NCBI RefSeq assembly: GCF_015354615.1
Contig: NZ_JACAVQ010000008.1
Coordinates: 41,645-105,644 of the forward strand
DNA length: 64,000 nt
Reading direction: 5' to 3'
Source: Aliidiomarina indica
Lineage (GTDB): Bacteria; Pseudomonadota; Gammaproteobacteria; Enterobacterales; Alteromonadaceae
In this document: positions 1 through 8,622 of the stretch, one piece after another
How the letters are laid out: every line of letters starts with the position of its first letter
How positions within the stretch are numbered: the stretch's first letter is position 1
Notes under the pieces: model-generated
What the model was told of the DNA's origin: nothing
The model's database searches: none
The model's input: only the letters and a program-made list of their open reading frames with translations
Program-made: the position numbers and the translations under genes

Positions 1-1293
1 TATATTCCAGAGCGGCTTGATCCATTGGCACTTGAAGCGGTGCCTAACAGCCAACAAGACGATACCAACCCTAGGCTCTATGCAAAAGCGCCTGGCGTGA
101 AACTCTGGCATCTACAAGAAACCGAGCTCGCTGTACCCCATGCACATATCTATCTTTCGTTGCAATTACCTCTTTCTAATGCCAGCGCCCGTAATCATGC
201 CATTAGTCGCATGTGGTGTGAGCTGGGTCAAGATGCACTCAACGAGCAATTTTATGATGCAGAAGTTGCTGGAATTCACTTTAACTTGTACACGCAAAGT
301 TCAGGTATCACACTGCATATTGCAGGCTTTTCGGATCGTCAACCAGACCTATTTAAAGATTTAGTTACCACATTGGCGGCGTTACGTCCGAATGCCGAAC
401 AGTTTTATACGGCGCGTGATCAGATGCGACGCAATTGGGAGGCTATGCATCAGCACAAACCCATCAACTATCTCTTTTCGATACTGCATCACAAGCTACA
501 GTATGGTGCGTTTACGGCACAGCAGTTAGCCGATAGCATCGCTGATTTGGATTATGAGCATTACCTCAACCTTTTGCCTGGAATGTTGCGGGATGCCCAG
601 GCAATTCTATTGATTTATGGGGATAGCGAAGCAACGACAGCACGCCACTTAGCCCACTGGGTTAGCGAAAATTTCCCTGTGGTTGCAAAACCAAAAACCC
701 CTATTGCGCGGCATGTAAGCAGATTAGAAGAAGGCGTGGTTGAGGCCTCTTTTTACAGTGCTCACACCGACCATGCGTGTGCTTGGTTTTATCAAGGGCG
801 AACAACGGATATGGCTGAAAAGGCCAGTTTTTTAATGCTCAATCAGCTGCTATCGCCGCGCTTTTTTAATGCATTACGCACCGAACGTCAGCTAGGTTAC
901 TTGGTTGGATCAAGTTATGTGCCAATGCACGGTTTGCCCGGCCTCCTCTGCTACATTCAAAGTCCGAGTCATAACGCCGAGCAATTGAGCGATGAGATGA
1001 CAGCCTTCGCGGGACAGTTTGTGCAGGAGTTGCAGGCCCTCGATGATGACGCTTGGGAAAAGGCTAAACATGCAATTCTCACCCATTTAGGAGAAAAGTC
1101 GGTTGGATTGCGCTCCAGAGCACAACGCATGTGGAGTTCTATTATTAATAACCAGGGTGAGTTTGGCCTTGCCGAGCGCATCATGGAACAGGTACATACG
1201 TTAGAGAAAGGTGACTTTGTACGCTTTGCCGCAGAGCGTTTGGTGCACTCCCCCAATGCCATGGTTATGCGTTCAACCCGCGATCAAAGCTAA
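1..1293 (+). CDS. M16 insulinase-family metallopeptidase, C-terminal part (5' truncated by window edge)
   Basis: The reading frame is open to base 1, so the gene starts outside the window and only its last ~430 codons are here. The visible part matches the C-terminal half of pitrilysin/insulysin-type M16A peptidases: an N-terminal stretch with the 'NPR-L-KAPGVKLWH' style strand, the 'AGIHFNLYTQSSGITLHI' region, and the conserved ALRTERQLGYLVGS block near bases 873-914 that closes the substrate chamber in this family. The catalytic HxxEH zinc site lies in the N-terminal half and cannot be seen. Family members degrade peptides in the periplasm or cytoplasm; which applies here cannot be told without the N-terminus. 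A TTG at 25 could be read as a start, but homology runs through it, so it is not the real start. Confidence 0.88.
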   Translation, partial: YIPERLDPLALEAVPNSQQDDTNPRLYAKAPGVKLWHLQETELAVPHAHIYLSLQLPLSNASARNHAISRMWCELGQDALNEQFYDAEVAGIHFNLYTQSSGITLHIAGFSDRQPDLFKDLVTTLAALRPNAEQFYTARDQMRRNWEAMHQHKPINYLFSILHHKLQYGAFTAQQLADSIADLDYEHYLNLLPGMLRDAQAILLIYGDSEATTARHLAHWVSENFPVVAKPKTPIARHVSRLEEGVVEASFYSAHTDHACAWFYQGRTTDMAEKASFLMLNQLLSPRFFNALRTERQLGYLVGSSYVPMHGLPGLLCYIQSPSHNAEQLSDEMTAFAGQFVQELQALDDDAWEKAKHAILTHLGEKSVGLRSRAQRMWSSIINNQGEFGLAERIMEQVHTLEKGDFVRFAAERLVHSPNAMVMRSTRDQS

Positions 1294-1382
1294 TTGCGCT
1301 AGCTGCAAGTTACCGCCTACGGGTTGCTTGCAGCGCGATGTGCGGCAACTTTTGTGACTACTTCATGTTTTGCTCACGTTAT

Positions 1383-1420
1383 AAAAAAAGCGCTGGAACA
1401 TCCTGTTGACGTTCCAGCGC
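1383..1420 (-). terminator. Intrinsic terminator of fadIJ
   Basis: A perfect 10-bp stem (1390-1399 pairing with 1411-1420, 11-nt loop) is followed, on the minus strand, by seven T residues (1383-1389). It lies just beyond the fadJ stop codon. Confidence 0.9.
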
Positions 1421-1444
1421 CTATCCTGACCCTTTAAACATTAT

Positions 1445-3571
1445 CTAGTCGTAAAATTTACGTCCCTCTGCCGCCATATCGAGGAGTAATTTACACGGCT
1501 TAAAGCGATCCCCTTCCGTCTTAGCATAATGCTGCAAACGTTCAACCACATGCGCCACACCCAGGCTGTCCATATAACGGAATGGGCCGCCTCGGAACGG
1601 TGGAAAGCCGATGCCATAGATAGCACCAATATCGCCATCACGAGGTGAGCGAATAATGTCATCCTGCAAACACCACGCGGCCTCATTGAGCATCGGTAAC
1701 ACGCAACGTTCTGACATTTCTGCGCTATCCAGTTTGCTCTGTGGGGTAATATCAAACAAGCTATACACGCTCGTATCTACCTGCTTATCCTTAGTTTTCT
1801 TGTCGTATCGATAGAAGCCTTTCTTGGTTTTTCGCCCTTTACGGCCATCATCAAGCAACTTACTAAACGCATCCGGTGCTCGGAATCGATCCCCTAGCTC
1901 ATCCGCAAGAATAGGTGCCACTTTTGCTGCAACATCAATTCCAACTTCATCTAATAAGGTTATTGGCCCAACCGGGAAGCCAAATTTCACCAGGTTTTTA
2001 TCTAAGGTCTCAATCGGTTCCCCGGCCAATAACAAGCGTGCGGCTTCATTCATGTACGGCGCAAGTATGCGGTTCACGTAAAAGCCAGCACCGTCTTTCA
2101 CGACAATAGGTGTTTTACCCTGCTTTTTCGCAAACTCAACCGTCGTCGCAATCGTTTCATTCGACGTACCTGAGTGCGTAATGATTTCAGCCAATGGCAT
2201 TTTTTCTACTGGCGAGAAATAATGCAGACCAATCACCTGCTCAGGGCGCTCTGCCTTTGCCGCAATTTTAGTGATTGGGAGTGAGCTAGTATTGGTTGCA
2301 AAAATTGTGTGTTTGCCGGCATTGTTTTCAATATCCGCCACCATATTCTGCTTTAGTTCTAAATCTTCAAACACCGCTTCGACAACGATATCTGCATCTT
2401 TAAAGCCGCTATAATCGAGGGTACCGGTGAGCATGAGAAGATCTCGCTGCACTTCGGTTTTACGCATAATTTTGCGCTTCAATTTAGGCTCAAGCAATTT
2501 CGAATGATAGGACAGCGCATTCTTAATGCCGTCATGATTGATGTCTTTCAATCGCACCGGCACTTTTGCTTTACTGATCGTGACATGCGCAATACCGCCA
2601 CCCATCAAGCCACCTCCAAGCACGCCCGCCTTTTTTACTTTCTCAGGCTGCACGCCATCAGCGCCGGTTTCTTTCTTAATTTCAGTGGTCGCGAAGAAAA
2701 TATTACGCAACTGATAGGATTCGGAAGACATGGCTAATTCACCAAAGCAGCGCGCCTCATACTCTAATCCCGCTTGCATACCCTTGCTCATGCCATATTT
2801 CACTGTCTCAATAATTTTATCTATTGCTGGATAATTGCCATGGGCTTTCTTCTGCGCCTTCTCGCGCGCTTTACTGAAAAGAACACCACTGAGAGGCCCT
2901 TCAAGCACTTTGCCCATCAAATTCAACTTGGGCTTACGCTTTTTCGGCTTCCCTTTCAGTGCTTTCTCCACTGCGGCTTCAAGTAGAATGCTTTGCGGAA
3001 CAATTTCATCCGCCAAACCCATTTTTAATGCTTGTTTCGGGCGTAACTGTTTTCCCGTCAGCATCAAGGTTAACGCTTCTTGAACTCCCACTAAGCGCGG
3101 CAAACGTTGAGTACCGCCTGAACCGGGTAATAATCCAAGTTGAACTTCAGGTAAACCCAACACAGTTTTCGACGAATCACTGATCACGCGTGCGTGGCAG
3201 GCGAGGGCTAATTCCAGCCCGCCTCCTAGCGCCGGTCCATGAATCGCGGCAACAACTGGTATTTTTAACGATTCGAGGCGGTCAAATAGAGCTTGGCCTT
3301 GACGTGCCAAGCTTTCCGCATCAGCGGCTGTTTCGCATTCACTGATCATGCGAATATCAGCGCCAGCCACAAACGAGCTAGGCTTTCCGCTGATGAATAC
3401 CAACCCTTTCAATTGACTATCCGATTCAACCTGTTCCATTAAGTCAGCGACTTCGTCGGCAAAGGTCGATTTTAAGGTGTTCATGGATTCGCCCGGAACA
3501 TCAATGGTTACCACACCAATACGATCATCGCGGACTTCGAGGGTAAAAGCTTTCTTCGCGTTATTCGTCAT
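1445..3571 (-). CDS. fadJ: Fatty acid oxidation complex subunit alpha FadJ
   Basis: 708-residue multifunctional beta-oxidation enzyme. An N-terminal enoyl-CoA hydratase/isomerase domain (about 1-200) carries the oxyanion-hole segment [11 protein letters not shown] and the two catalytic glutamates (E120 and E142). A 3-hydroxyacyl-CoA dehydrogenase domain follows, with the NAD-binding motif [13 protein letters not shown] at 316-328 and catalytic His450 in [13 protein letters not shown]. The C-terminal HAD domain is complete. The length fits FadJ (E. coli 714). The start codon shares one base with the stop of the upstream thiolase gene, so the two are translationally coupled. FadJ rather than FadB is chosen because the partner gene lies upstream and is a FadI-type thiolase; fadB normally precedes fadA. 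Confidence 0.93.
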   Translation of the reverse strand: MTNNAKKAFTLEVRDDRIGVVTIDVPGESMNTLKSTFADEVADLMEQVESDSQLKGLVFISGKPSSFVAGADIRMISECETAADAESLARQGQALFDRLESLKIPVVAAIHGPALGGGLELALACHARVISDSSKTVLGLPEVQLGLLPGSGGTQRLPRLVGVQEALTLMLTGKQLRPKQALKMGLADEIVPQSILLEAAVEKALKGKPKKRKPKLNLMGKVLEGPLSGVLFSKAREKAQKKAHGNYPAIDKIIETVKYGMSKGMQAGLEYEARCFGELAMSSESYQLRNIFFATTEIKKETGADGVQPEKVKKAGVLGGGLMGGGIAHVTISKAKVPVRLKDINHDGIKNALSYHSKLLEPKLKRKIMRKTEVQRDLLMLTGTLDYSGFKDADIVVEAVFEDLELKQNMVADIENNAGKHTIFATNTSSLPITKIAAKAERPEQVIGLHYFSPVEKMPLAEIITHSGTSNETIATTVEFAKKQGKTPIVVKDGAGFYVNRILAPYMNEAARLLLAGEPIETLDKNLVKFGFPVGPITLLDEVGIDVAAKVAPILADELGDRFRAPDAFSKLLDDGRKGRKTKKGFYRYDKKTKDKQVDTSVYSLFDITPQSKLDSAEMSERCVLPMLNEAAWCLQDDIIRSPRDGDIGAIYGIGFPPFRGGPFRYMDSLGVAHVVERLQHYAKTEGDRFKPCKLLLDMAAEGRKFYD

Positions 3572-4884
3572 TATTCCGTCTCCAATATCACTGCAGCACC
3601 TAAGCCACCTGCTGCGCAGGCAGTGGTGAGTGCGGTGCCACCGCCGCGGCGTTGAAGCTCGCGCAGGGTTTGCGTCAGCATACGCGCCCCGGTTGCCGCA
3701 AACGGATGACCGTAAGCAATCGAACCACCCAACACGTTGAATTTCGATTCATCAATCTCACCGATAGCTTCGGAACGATTGAGCTTATCTTTGGCAAATT
3801 TCTGACTGGCAAACATTTTAACGTTCGCTAAGGTTTGCGCTGCAAAGGCTTCATGCATATCAATAAGATCAAGATCACTCAGCTTCATTCCCGCGCGTTC
3901 GAGAGCCAATGGCGTCGCATAAGACGGGCCCATGAGCATATCTTCGTACACATCGATGGCAGAAAATGCATAGCTGCGAATGTAGCCGAGGGGGGTGTAG
4001 CCCAATTCTTTCGCACGGCTTTCAGTCATCATCAGTACTGCTGCTGCACCATCCGTGAGTGGTGTCGCATTAGCTGCGGTTACGCTTCCGTGTTTTTTAT
4101 CAAATGCCGGACGCAACTTGGCATAACCGGCTAAATCGGAGTTTTCGCGAATATTATTATCGCGCTCAAGGTACTCCTTAAATGGCGACACATGCGCCAC
4201 CATTACTTCATCGCTCAACAGGCCTTTTTCCCAAGCCTCATGCGCTCGTTGGTGCGACCGATGGGCTAACTTATCTTGGTCTTCCCGAGAAATACCATGT
4301 GACTTCGCCATTTGCTCAGCGGTTTGGCCCATGGTTAAGCCTGTGGAATATTCGGCAACCGCCGGCGGAACTGGCATTAAGTCTTTAAACCGCAACCGCT
4401 TTAGAATGCTTAAACGCTGGCCAAGACTGCGCGCCTTGTTTAAATCAACTAACGCCCGCGCTAAAGTTTTTGACACACCAATAGGTAGCACCGAGGAAGA
4501 ATCCGAGCCACCCGCGATACCGACCGAAATAGTACCTGCCAACATCGCCTCAGCAACACTCACTGCCGATTGGAAACTGGTGGCACAAGCTCTACTGACG
4601 CTGTACCCATCGGTAGTGACCGGTAAACTAGTCGCCAACACAATTTCTCGTGCAATGTTGGGCGCCTCGGGCATTTGTACCACTTGACCAAATACCAATT
4701 GATCCACGATGTTCGGATCCAAGCCCGTTTTCTGAATCAATTCTTGCACCACCATAGCGCCCATATCCAATGCAGGTACGCCATGGAAAAAACTTGCTTG
4801 CTTCGCAAATGGTGTTCTTAAGCCTGCTACAATCGCTATGCGATCACCTTGGGGGGTTCGCAAACTTTGTCCCGGAGCTGACAT
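3571..4884 (-). CDS. fadI: 3-ketoacyl-CoA thiolase FadI
   Basis: 437-residue thiolase, the beta subunit of the FadIJ complex, cleaving 3-ketoacyl-CoA with CoA to acetyl-CoA and a shortened acyl-CoA. The nucleophilic cysteine is Cys100 in [13 protein letters not shown]. The C-terminal catalytic His and Cys lie in [17 protein letters not shown] and [14 protein letters not shown]. The length fits FadI (436 in E. coli) and is longer than FadA (387). The start is supported by an AGGGG ribosome site 7-8 nt upstream. It is first in a two-gene operon with fadJ and sits behind a FadR-type palindrome, which suggests control by acyl-CoA. Confidence 0.93.
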   Translation of the reverse strand: MSAPGQSLRTPQGDRIAIVAGLRTPFAKQASFFHGVPALDMGAMVVQELIQKTGLDPNIVDQLVFGQVVQMPEAPNIAREIVLATSLPVTTDGYSVSRACATSFQSAVSVAEAMLAGTISVGIAGGSDSSSVLPIGVSKTLARALVDLNKARSLGQRLSILKRLRFKDLMPVPPAVAEYSTGLTMGQTAEQMAKSHGISREDQDKLAHRSHQRAHEAWEKGLLSDEVMVAHVSPFKEYLERDNNIRENSDLAGYAKLRPAFDKKHGSVTAANATPLTDGAAAVLMMTESRAKELGYTPLGYIRSYAFSAIDVYEDMLMGPSYATPLALERAGMKLSDLDLIDMHEAFAAQTLANVKMFASQKFAKDKLNRSEAIGEIDESKFNVLGGSIAYGHPFAATGARMLTQTLRELQRRGGGTALTTACAAGGLGAAVILETE

Positions 4885-4904
4885 ATATATCCCCTACTCG
4901 TTTA

Positions 4905-4917
4905 GTGGTCTGACCAC
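4905..4917. promoter_or_regulatory. FadR-type operator upstream of fadIJ
   Basis: The 13-nt perfect palindrome GTGGTCTGACCAC contains the exact TGGTCNGACCA core of the gammaproteobacterial FadR (GntR-family) binding site. It lies 21 nt before the fadI start codon. A possible -10 (TAGAAT on the minus strand, 4930-4935) would place the operator at the transcription start, where a bound repressor would block initiation. The -10 is weakly supported; the operator match is exact. Confidence 0.75.
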
Positions 4918-5216
4918 GAATCACTCTCGATTCTACTGAGATTTATAGAAAAATAAAACCTTCGCTTTATCATAAGTGATTTCTAGTATAGATGATTGAT
5001 GCGAACCCACATGGAATCCGTACTCATGATATCTTGTGTTAGGGCCGTACAATCCCCATATATCGCAATATGATGTTGGTTATCGTAAATCAGACATGGG
5101 CAAGGAACTCAGGATTGCGCTAGCGGTCAATGAAATCGCAATTATTTCAATCGTGCGCACATAGGTTTGATTCGATACCATTACGCCGAACCTATCAACA
5201 ACAAAAAGAGGTAGTT
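4918..5216. other. Divergent intergenic region fadI/moxR
   Basis: This non-coding stretch holds the divergent promoters for fadI and the moxR operon. A TACAAT (5048-5053, plus strand) could be a -10 box for moxR but lacks a convincing -35. An in-frame upstream extension of moxR from 5130 is open but has no family match, so I leave it as leader. I see no RNA gene or terminator. Confidence 0.4.
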
Positions 5217-6176
5217 ATGGCCGCAGCGGTCGCATTTAGGCAACTTCAGGACTACTTAAATACTCAGGTACTAGGTCAGCCAAGCTTGGTTGAACACCTG
5301 TTAATTGCCATTCTCGCCGATGGGCACCTGCTTGTTGAAGGGCCTCCTGGCCTGGCGAAAACCCGCGCGGTACAGGCGCTATCTAAAGGGGTCGAAGGGA
5401 ATTTTCACCGTATCCAGTTTACTCCCGATTTACTCCCTGCGGATCTCACTGGAACCGATATCTATCGTCCTGAAACTGGCGAGTTCGTATTTCAGCAAGG
5501 TCCCCTCTTTCATAACTTGGTACTGGCAGATGAAATCAACCGGGCGCCGGCCAAAGTGCAATCGGCACTGCTTGAAGCTATGGCTGAACGACAAATCACT
5601 GTCGGACGCAGTACCTACCCATTACCCGCTTTGTATACCGTGATGGCCACGCAAAACCCGATAGAGCAGGAAGGCACCTACCCGTTACCAGAAGCGCAAC
5701 TCGACCGTTTTCTACTGCACTTGTCGCTCGACTACCCAGATGCGGTTACCGAGCAGCAAATTCTTACACTCACGCGCAGTGAGCGCCTTGAAGGCGAAAT
5801 GGAGATGACAGCACCGGTTTCGCAAGATGCTATTTTTGCAGCACGTAAAGAACTGCTTACGTTGCACATGGAACCCGATGTAGAAGCCTATTTGGTCGCT
5901 TTAATCATGGCAACACGCCACCCCGCAGATTACGATGAAGAGCTCGCACAATGGATAGCAATTGGTGCAAGCCCTCGGGCGACCATTGCTCTCGATCGAT
6001 GTGCGCGGGCTAAAGCTTGGCTAGCTACACGTGATTTTGTGACGCCGGGTGACGTCAGTGCGCTGTTGCATAACGTCCTTCGCCATCGGTTAATCCTCAG
6101 TTATGAAGCAGAGGCTGATGGCATTCAGAAAGATCAGGTTATCGATCGCATATTGCAATGCGTACCTGCGCCTTAA
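5217..6176 (+). CDS. MoxR-family AAA+ ATPase
   Basis: 319-residue MoxR AAA+ protein, a chaperone-like ATPase thought to act on VWA-domain partners encoded beside it. Walker A is GPPGLAKT (residues 42-49), Walker B is LVLADEIN (101-108), and the sensor-1 region is VMATQNPIEQEGTYPLPEAQ. The chosen start (ATG 5217) has an AGAGG ribosome site seven bases upstream and begins the family homology at once; a start at 5130 would add 29 unrelated residues. It is first of six tightly packed genes (MoxR, DUF58, DUF4381, VWA, VWA-TPR, BatD) resembling the Bacteroides aerotolerance (Bat) operon, linked in other bacteria to stress and envelope functions. Confidence 0.9.
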   Translation: MAAAVAFRQLQDYLNTQVLGQPSLVEHLLIAILADGHLLVEGPPGLAKTRAVQALSKGVEGNFHRIQFTPDLLPADLTGTDIYRPETGEFVFQQGPLFHNLVLADEINRAPAKVQSALLEAMAERQITVGRSTYPLPALYTVMATQNPIEQEGTYPLPEAQLDRFLLHLSLDYPDAVTEQQILTLTRSERLEGEMEMTAPVSQDAIFAARKELLTLHMEPDVEAYLVALIMATRHPADYDEELAQWIAIGASPRATIALDRCARAKAWLATRDFVTPGDVSALLHNVLRHRLILSYEAEADGIQKDQVIDRILQCVPAP

Positions 6177-6201
6177 TGGTGCGGATGAGGGCTCATAGGC
6201 T

Positions 6202-7170
6202 ATGTCGAATTCGGTAAAATCGACCCCATTTTCATCTCAGGATTGGCTGGCGGCGCATCATGCCAACGGGTTTTCGTTGAGTATGCCGGAATTGCTTGCC
6301 TATCGCGCCTGCCCGCTGCGCTTACCGATGCCAAAACGACAAGGTACCGTTCGCCAAAGCGGCAATAAACTGAGCCGCTTTCGCGGTCGCGGGATGGAGT
6401 TTGATGAAGTTCGGCATTATCAGGCGGGAGATGACATTCGAGCCATCGATTGGCGCGTTACTGCACGTACGGGTAAAACCCACACCAAGTTATTTCGCGA
6501 AGAAACTGAACGGCCGGTGTTTGTCTGTGTCGACTATGGTCAAAGCATGTTATTTGGTTCCGAGCTTCTGTATAAATCAGTGCAAGCGGCTCACATTGCC
6601 GCCGGTGTGTGTTGGCATGCCATTCAACGGGGTGATCGGATTGGCGGGTTGATTTTTAATGCATCAGCACACATGGAAGTACGTCCGCAAAGCCGCCAGC
6701 ATGGGGCATTGATGCTGCTGAAACAGCTTATCGCCATGCATCCGGAGCGCCCTCAAACATTTGCTAAACATCCAGAGCCGCAACGCTTAGTTAAACAGAT
6801 TCAGCGATTGCACACCCTTTGCCGTCCCGGTGCTGACGTAGTGATTATCAGTGATTTCTCTGAGCTCAACGATGAAAGCCTTAGCCTCTTACGCGGCTTA
6901 CGCCGCCATCACGCAGTAACCGCTATCTTAGTGGACGACCCTTTAGAACATTCGTTGCCAACGGCACTGAGAAGCGAATGCCAATTTTATGATGGCGAAC
7001 AGCAGCGACAAGCACTACTAAACGATCCTGGTTATCGCACTGAGTGGCAACATCGTGCGGAGAATTGGCGTGCACAACGCCTGCAGTTGTTGCGTCAGGT
7101 CGGAATTCCTGTGTATACGGTCAGTGCTGCCTTACCTGCCGAACAGCAGTGGCATGAGGTGCGTGCATGA
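6202..7170 (+). CDS. DUF58 domain-containing protein
   Basis: 322-residue protein with the DUF58 signature: the YQAGDDIRAIDWRVTART block at about residues 73-90, followed by a VWA-like fold (VFVCVDYGQSM, then DVVIISDFSELND). DUF58 proteins are routinely encoded next to MoxR ATPases and are believed to be their partners; the molecular role is not established. No signal peptide or membrane segment is evident, so it is probably cytoplasmic. It lies 25 bp after the MoxR gene, and its stop overlaps the next start by four bases (ATGA at 7167-7170), indicating coupling. Confidence 0.88.
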   Translation: MSNSVKSTPFSSQDWLAAHHANGFSLSMPELLAYRACPLRLPMPKRQGTVRQSGNKLSRFRGRGMEFDEVRHYQAGDDIRAIDWRVTARTGKTHTKLFREETERPVFVCVDYGQSMLFGSELLYKSVQAAHIAAGVCWHAIQRGDRIGGLIFNASAHMEVRPQSRQHGALMLLKQLIAMHPERPQTFAKHPEPQRLVKQIQRLHTLCRPGADVVIISDFSELNDESLSLLRGLRRHHAVTAILVDDPLEHSLPTALRSECQFYDGEQQRQALLNDPGYRTEWQHRAENWRAQRLQLLRQVGIPVYTVSAALPAEQQWHEVRA

Positions 7171-7634
7171 ATCCGCTTGATCAATTGCACGATATTGTTC
7201 CGCCCGAACCCGTGGGCTGGTGGCCGCTAGCCTGGGGCTGGTGGGTTCTCATCGTGATCCTGCTTGTGGCAGGAAGCATTGTTCTTTGGCGTACACTAAG
7301 CCGGTATTCTAAATTGCGACCACAGCGTTTAGTGTTGGCGCAATTACAGCAACCTCATAGTAGCCTAACCCAAGTAAATATTACCCTTAAACGCGGCTTG
7401 CTTATGGCCAATGGGAATACGCCTTGTGCTCATTTACACGGTGATGATTGGTTTGACTACTTGGTAACTTCTTTACCGAGTCGCCATCAGGCCGATTTCC
7501 AAGCGCAACTTGCTCCCTTCCGAGATCGTCTATATCAAGCACATCAAGCTGACGATGTGACTCGCTATCAGGCATTAATTCGACAGTGGGCGCAACGGTC
7601 ATCCCGCCTTGAAAAAGGGGGTGGTCATGCTTGA
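7167..7634 (+). CDS. DUF4381 membrane protein
   Basis: 155-residue protein with a Pro/Trp-rich N-terminus (PPEPVGWWPLAWGWW), one transmembrane helix at about residues 20-42, and a basic soluble C-terminal domain. This is the layout of DUF4381 proteins, which occur between DUF58 and VWA genes in gammaproteobacterial MoxR operons. Its function is unknown; an inner-membrane anchor within the complex is an inference from position. It is coupled to both neighbours: ATGA overlap with the gene before, and its stop lies inside the start region of the VWA gene after. Confidence 0.8.
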   Translation: MNPLDQLHDIVPPEPVGWWPLAWGWWVLIVILLVAGSIVLWRTLSRYSKLRPQRLVLAQLQQPHSSLTQVNITLKRGLLMANGNTPCAHLHGDDWFDYLVTSLPSRHQADFQAQLAPFRDRLYQAHQADDVTRYQALIRQWAQRSSRLEKGGGHA

Positions 7635-8622
7635 GTTTGCTTGGCCTTTGCTATTCTGGTTATTGCCATTGCCACTGTTAGTGCGCTTCTTGCTGCCCCG
7701 CATTCAACGCACCGCCGCGGCAATTTGGATGCCTCAGGCCCGCTATCTTGCACCTGAGTATGAAGCGAAAGCCGGCGGGCATTGGGCGCGCTGGATTTTA
7801 CCCAGTCTAATTTGGATTGCGCTTGTATCCGCCGCTGCTCAGCCCCGTTGGGTAGGCGACCCTATTGCGCTGAACCCCGAAGCTCGCGAAATCATGATTG
7901 CCCTTGATCTGTCTGGCAGTATGCAAATGGACGACATGGAACGAAACGGCCGCGCAGTCACACGGTTAGAAGCCGCCCATTCCATCTTAGCCGACTTCAT
8001 TCGCCGGCGTACCGGTGATCGCATAGGCCTCATTGTCTACGCCGATTCGGCACACGTTTACGTGCCCATTACTTCTGATTTAGAAACCGTAGCAACCATG
8101 GCGGAAGAAGCTTTTATTGGCCTCGCTGGACAACGCACCGCACTTGGCGATGCGATCGCCCTATCGATTCGCTATTTCCTCGAACGTGAGAGCCAAGAGC
8201 GTGTCGTGCTGATGCTCACCGATGGTATGATCAATACGGGTCAAATTAATGCCGAACAAGCCCTACAACTAGCGCGAAATCATGATGTCAGAATTCATAC
8301 CATTGGCATTGGCTCCGATGAAGTCACAGTGCAGGGCATCTTTGGTGAACGCCGTTTGAATCCTAGCGCAGATCTGGATGAAATATTCCTCAATGAACTC
8401 GCTCGCGCCACTGGCGGCGAATACTTTCGGGCCCGCAGCAGTTCGGAAATGGAGCGCATCTATGAGCTCATTGACCGACTTGAACCTATCGCCAATGACG
8501 AACAATATCTTCGTCCTCAGCGCAGTTTAGTGCATTACCCAGTGAGCGTAGCACTGCTCGCCCTTGTGCTTATGTTATTGCCGTCACCACGTCAATTCGG
8601 GGGCCGCACATGGAAATCATAA
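7627..8622 (+). CDS. VWA domain-containing membrane protein (BatA/BatB-like)
   Basis: 331-residue protein. Two membrane segments near the N-terminus (about 5-24 and 56-72) are followed by a von Willebrand factor A domain with an intact MIDAS motif DLSGSMQ (starting at D94) and a threonine-containing TALGDAIAL loop. A final membrane helix lies near 305-325. The ATG at 7627 is preferred because GGGGGTGG precedes it at good spacing; a start at 7609 would add six residues. The VWA domain should face the periplasm and bind a metal-dependent ligand. It overlaps both neighbours, which fits co-translation as one envelope complex. Confidence 0.86.
   Translation: MLEFAWPLLFWLLPLPLLVRFLLPRIQRTAAAIWMPQARYLAPEYEAKAGGHWARWILPSLIWIALVSAAAQPRWVGDPIALNPEAREIMIALDLSGSMQMDDMERNGRAVTRLEAAHSILADFIRRRTGDRIGLIVYADSAHVYVPITSDLETVATMAEEAFIGLAGQRTALGDAIALSIRYFLERESQERVVLMLTDGMINTGQINAEQALQLARNHDVRIHTIGIGSDEVTVQGIFGERRLNPSADLDEIFLNELARATGGEYFRARSSSEMERIYELIDRLEPIANDEQYLRPQRSLVHYPVSVALLALVLMLLPSPRQFGGRTWKS

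Noticed and set aside
5130..5216. N-terminal extension of the MoxR protein
   Set aside because: No homology and no ribosome site; the internal ATG at 5217 has a good AGAGG site and begins the family match.
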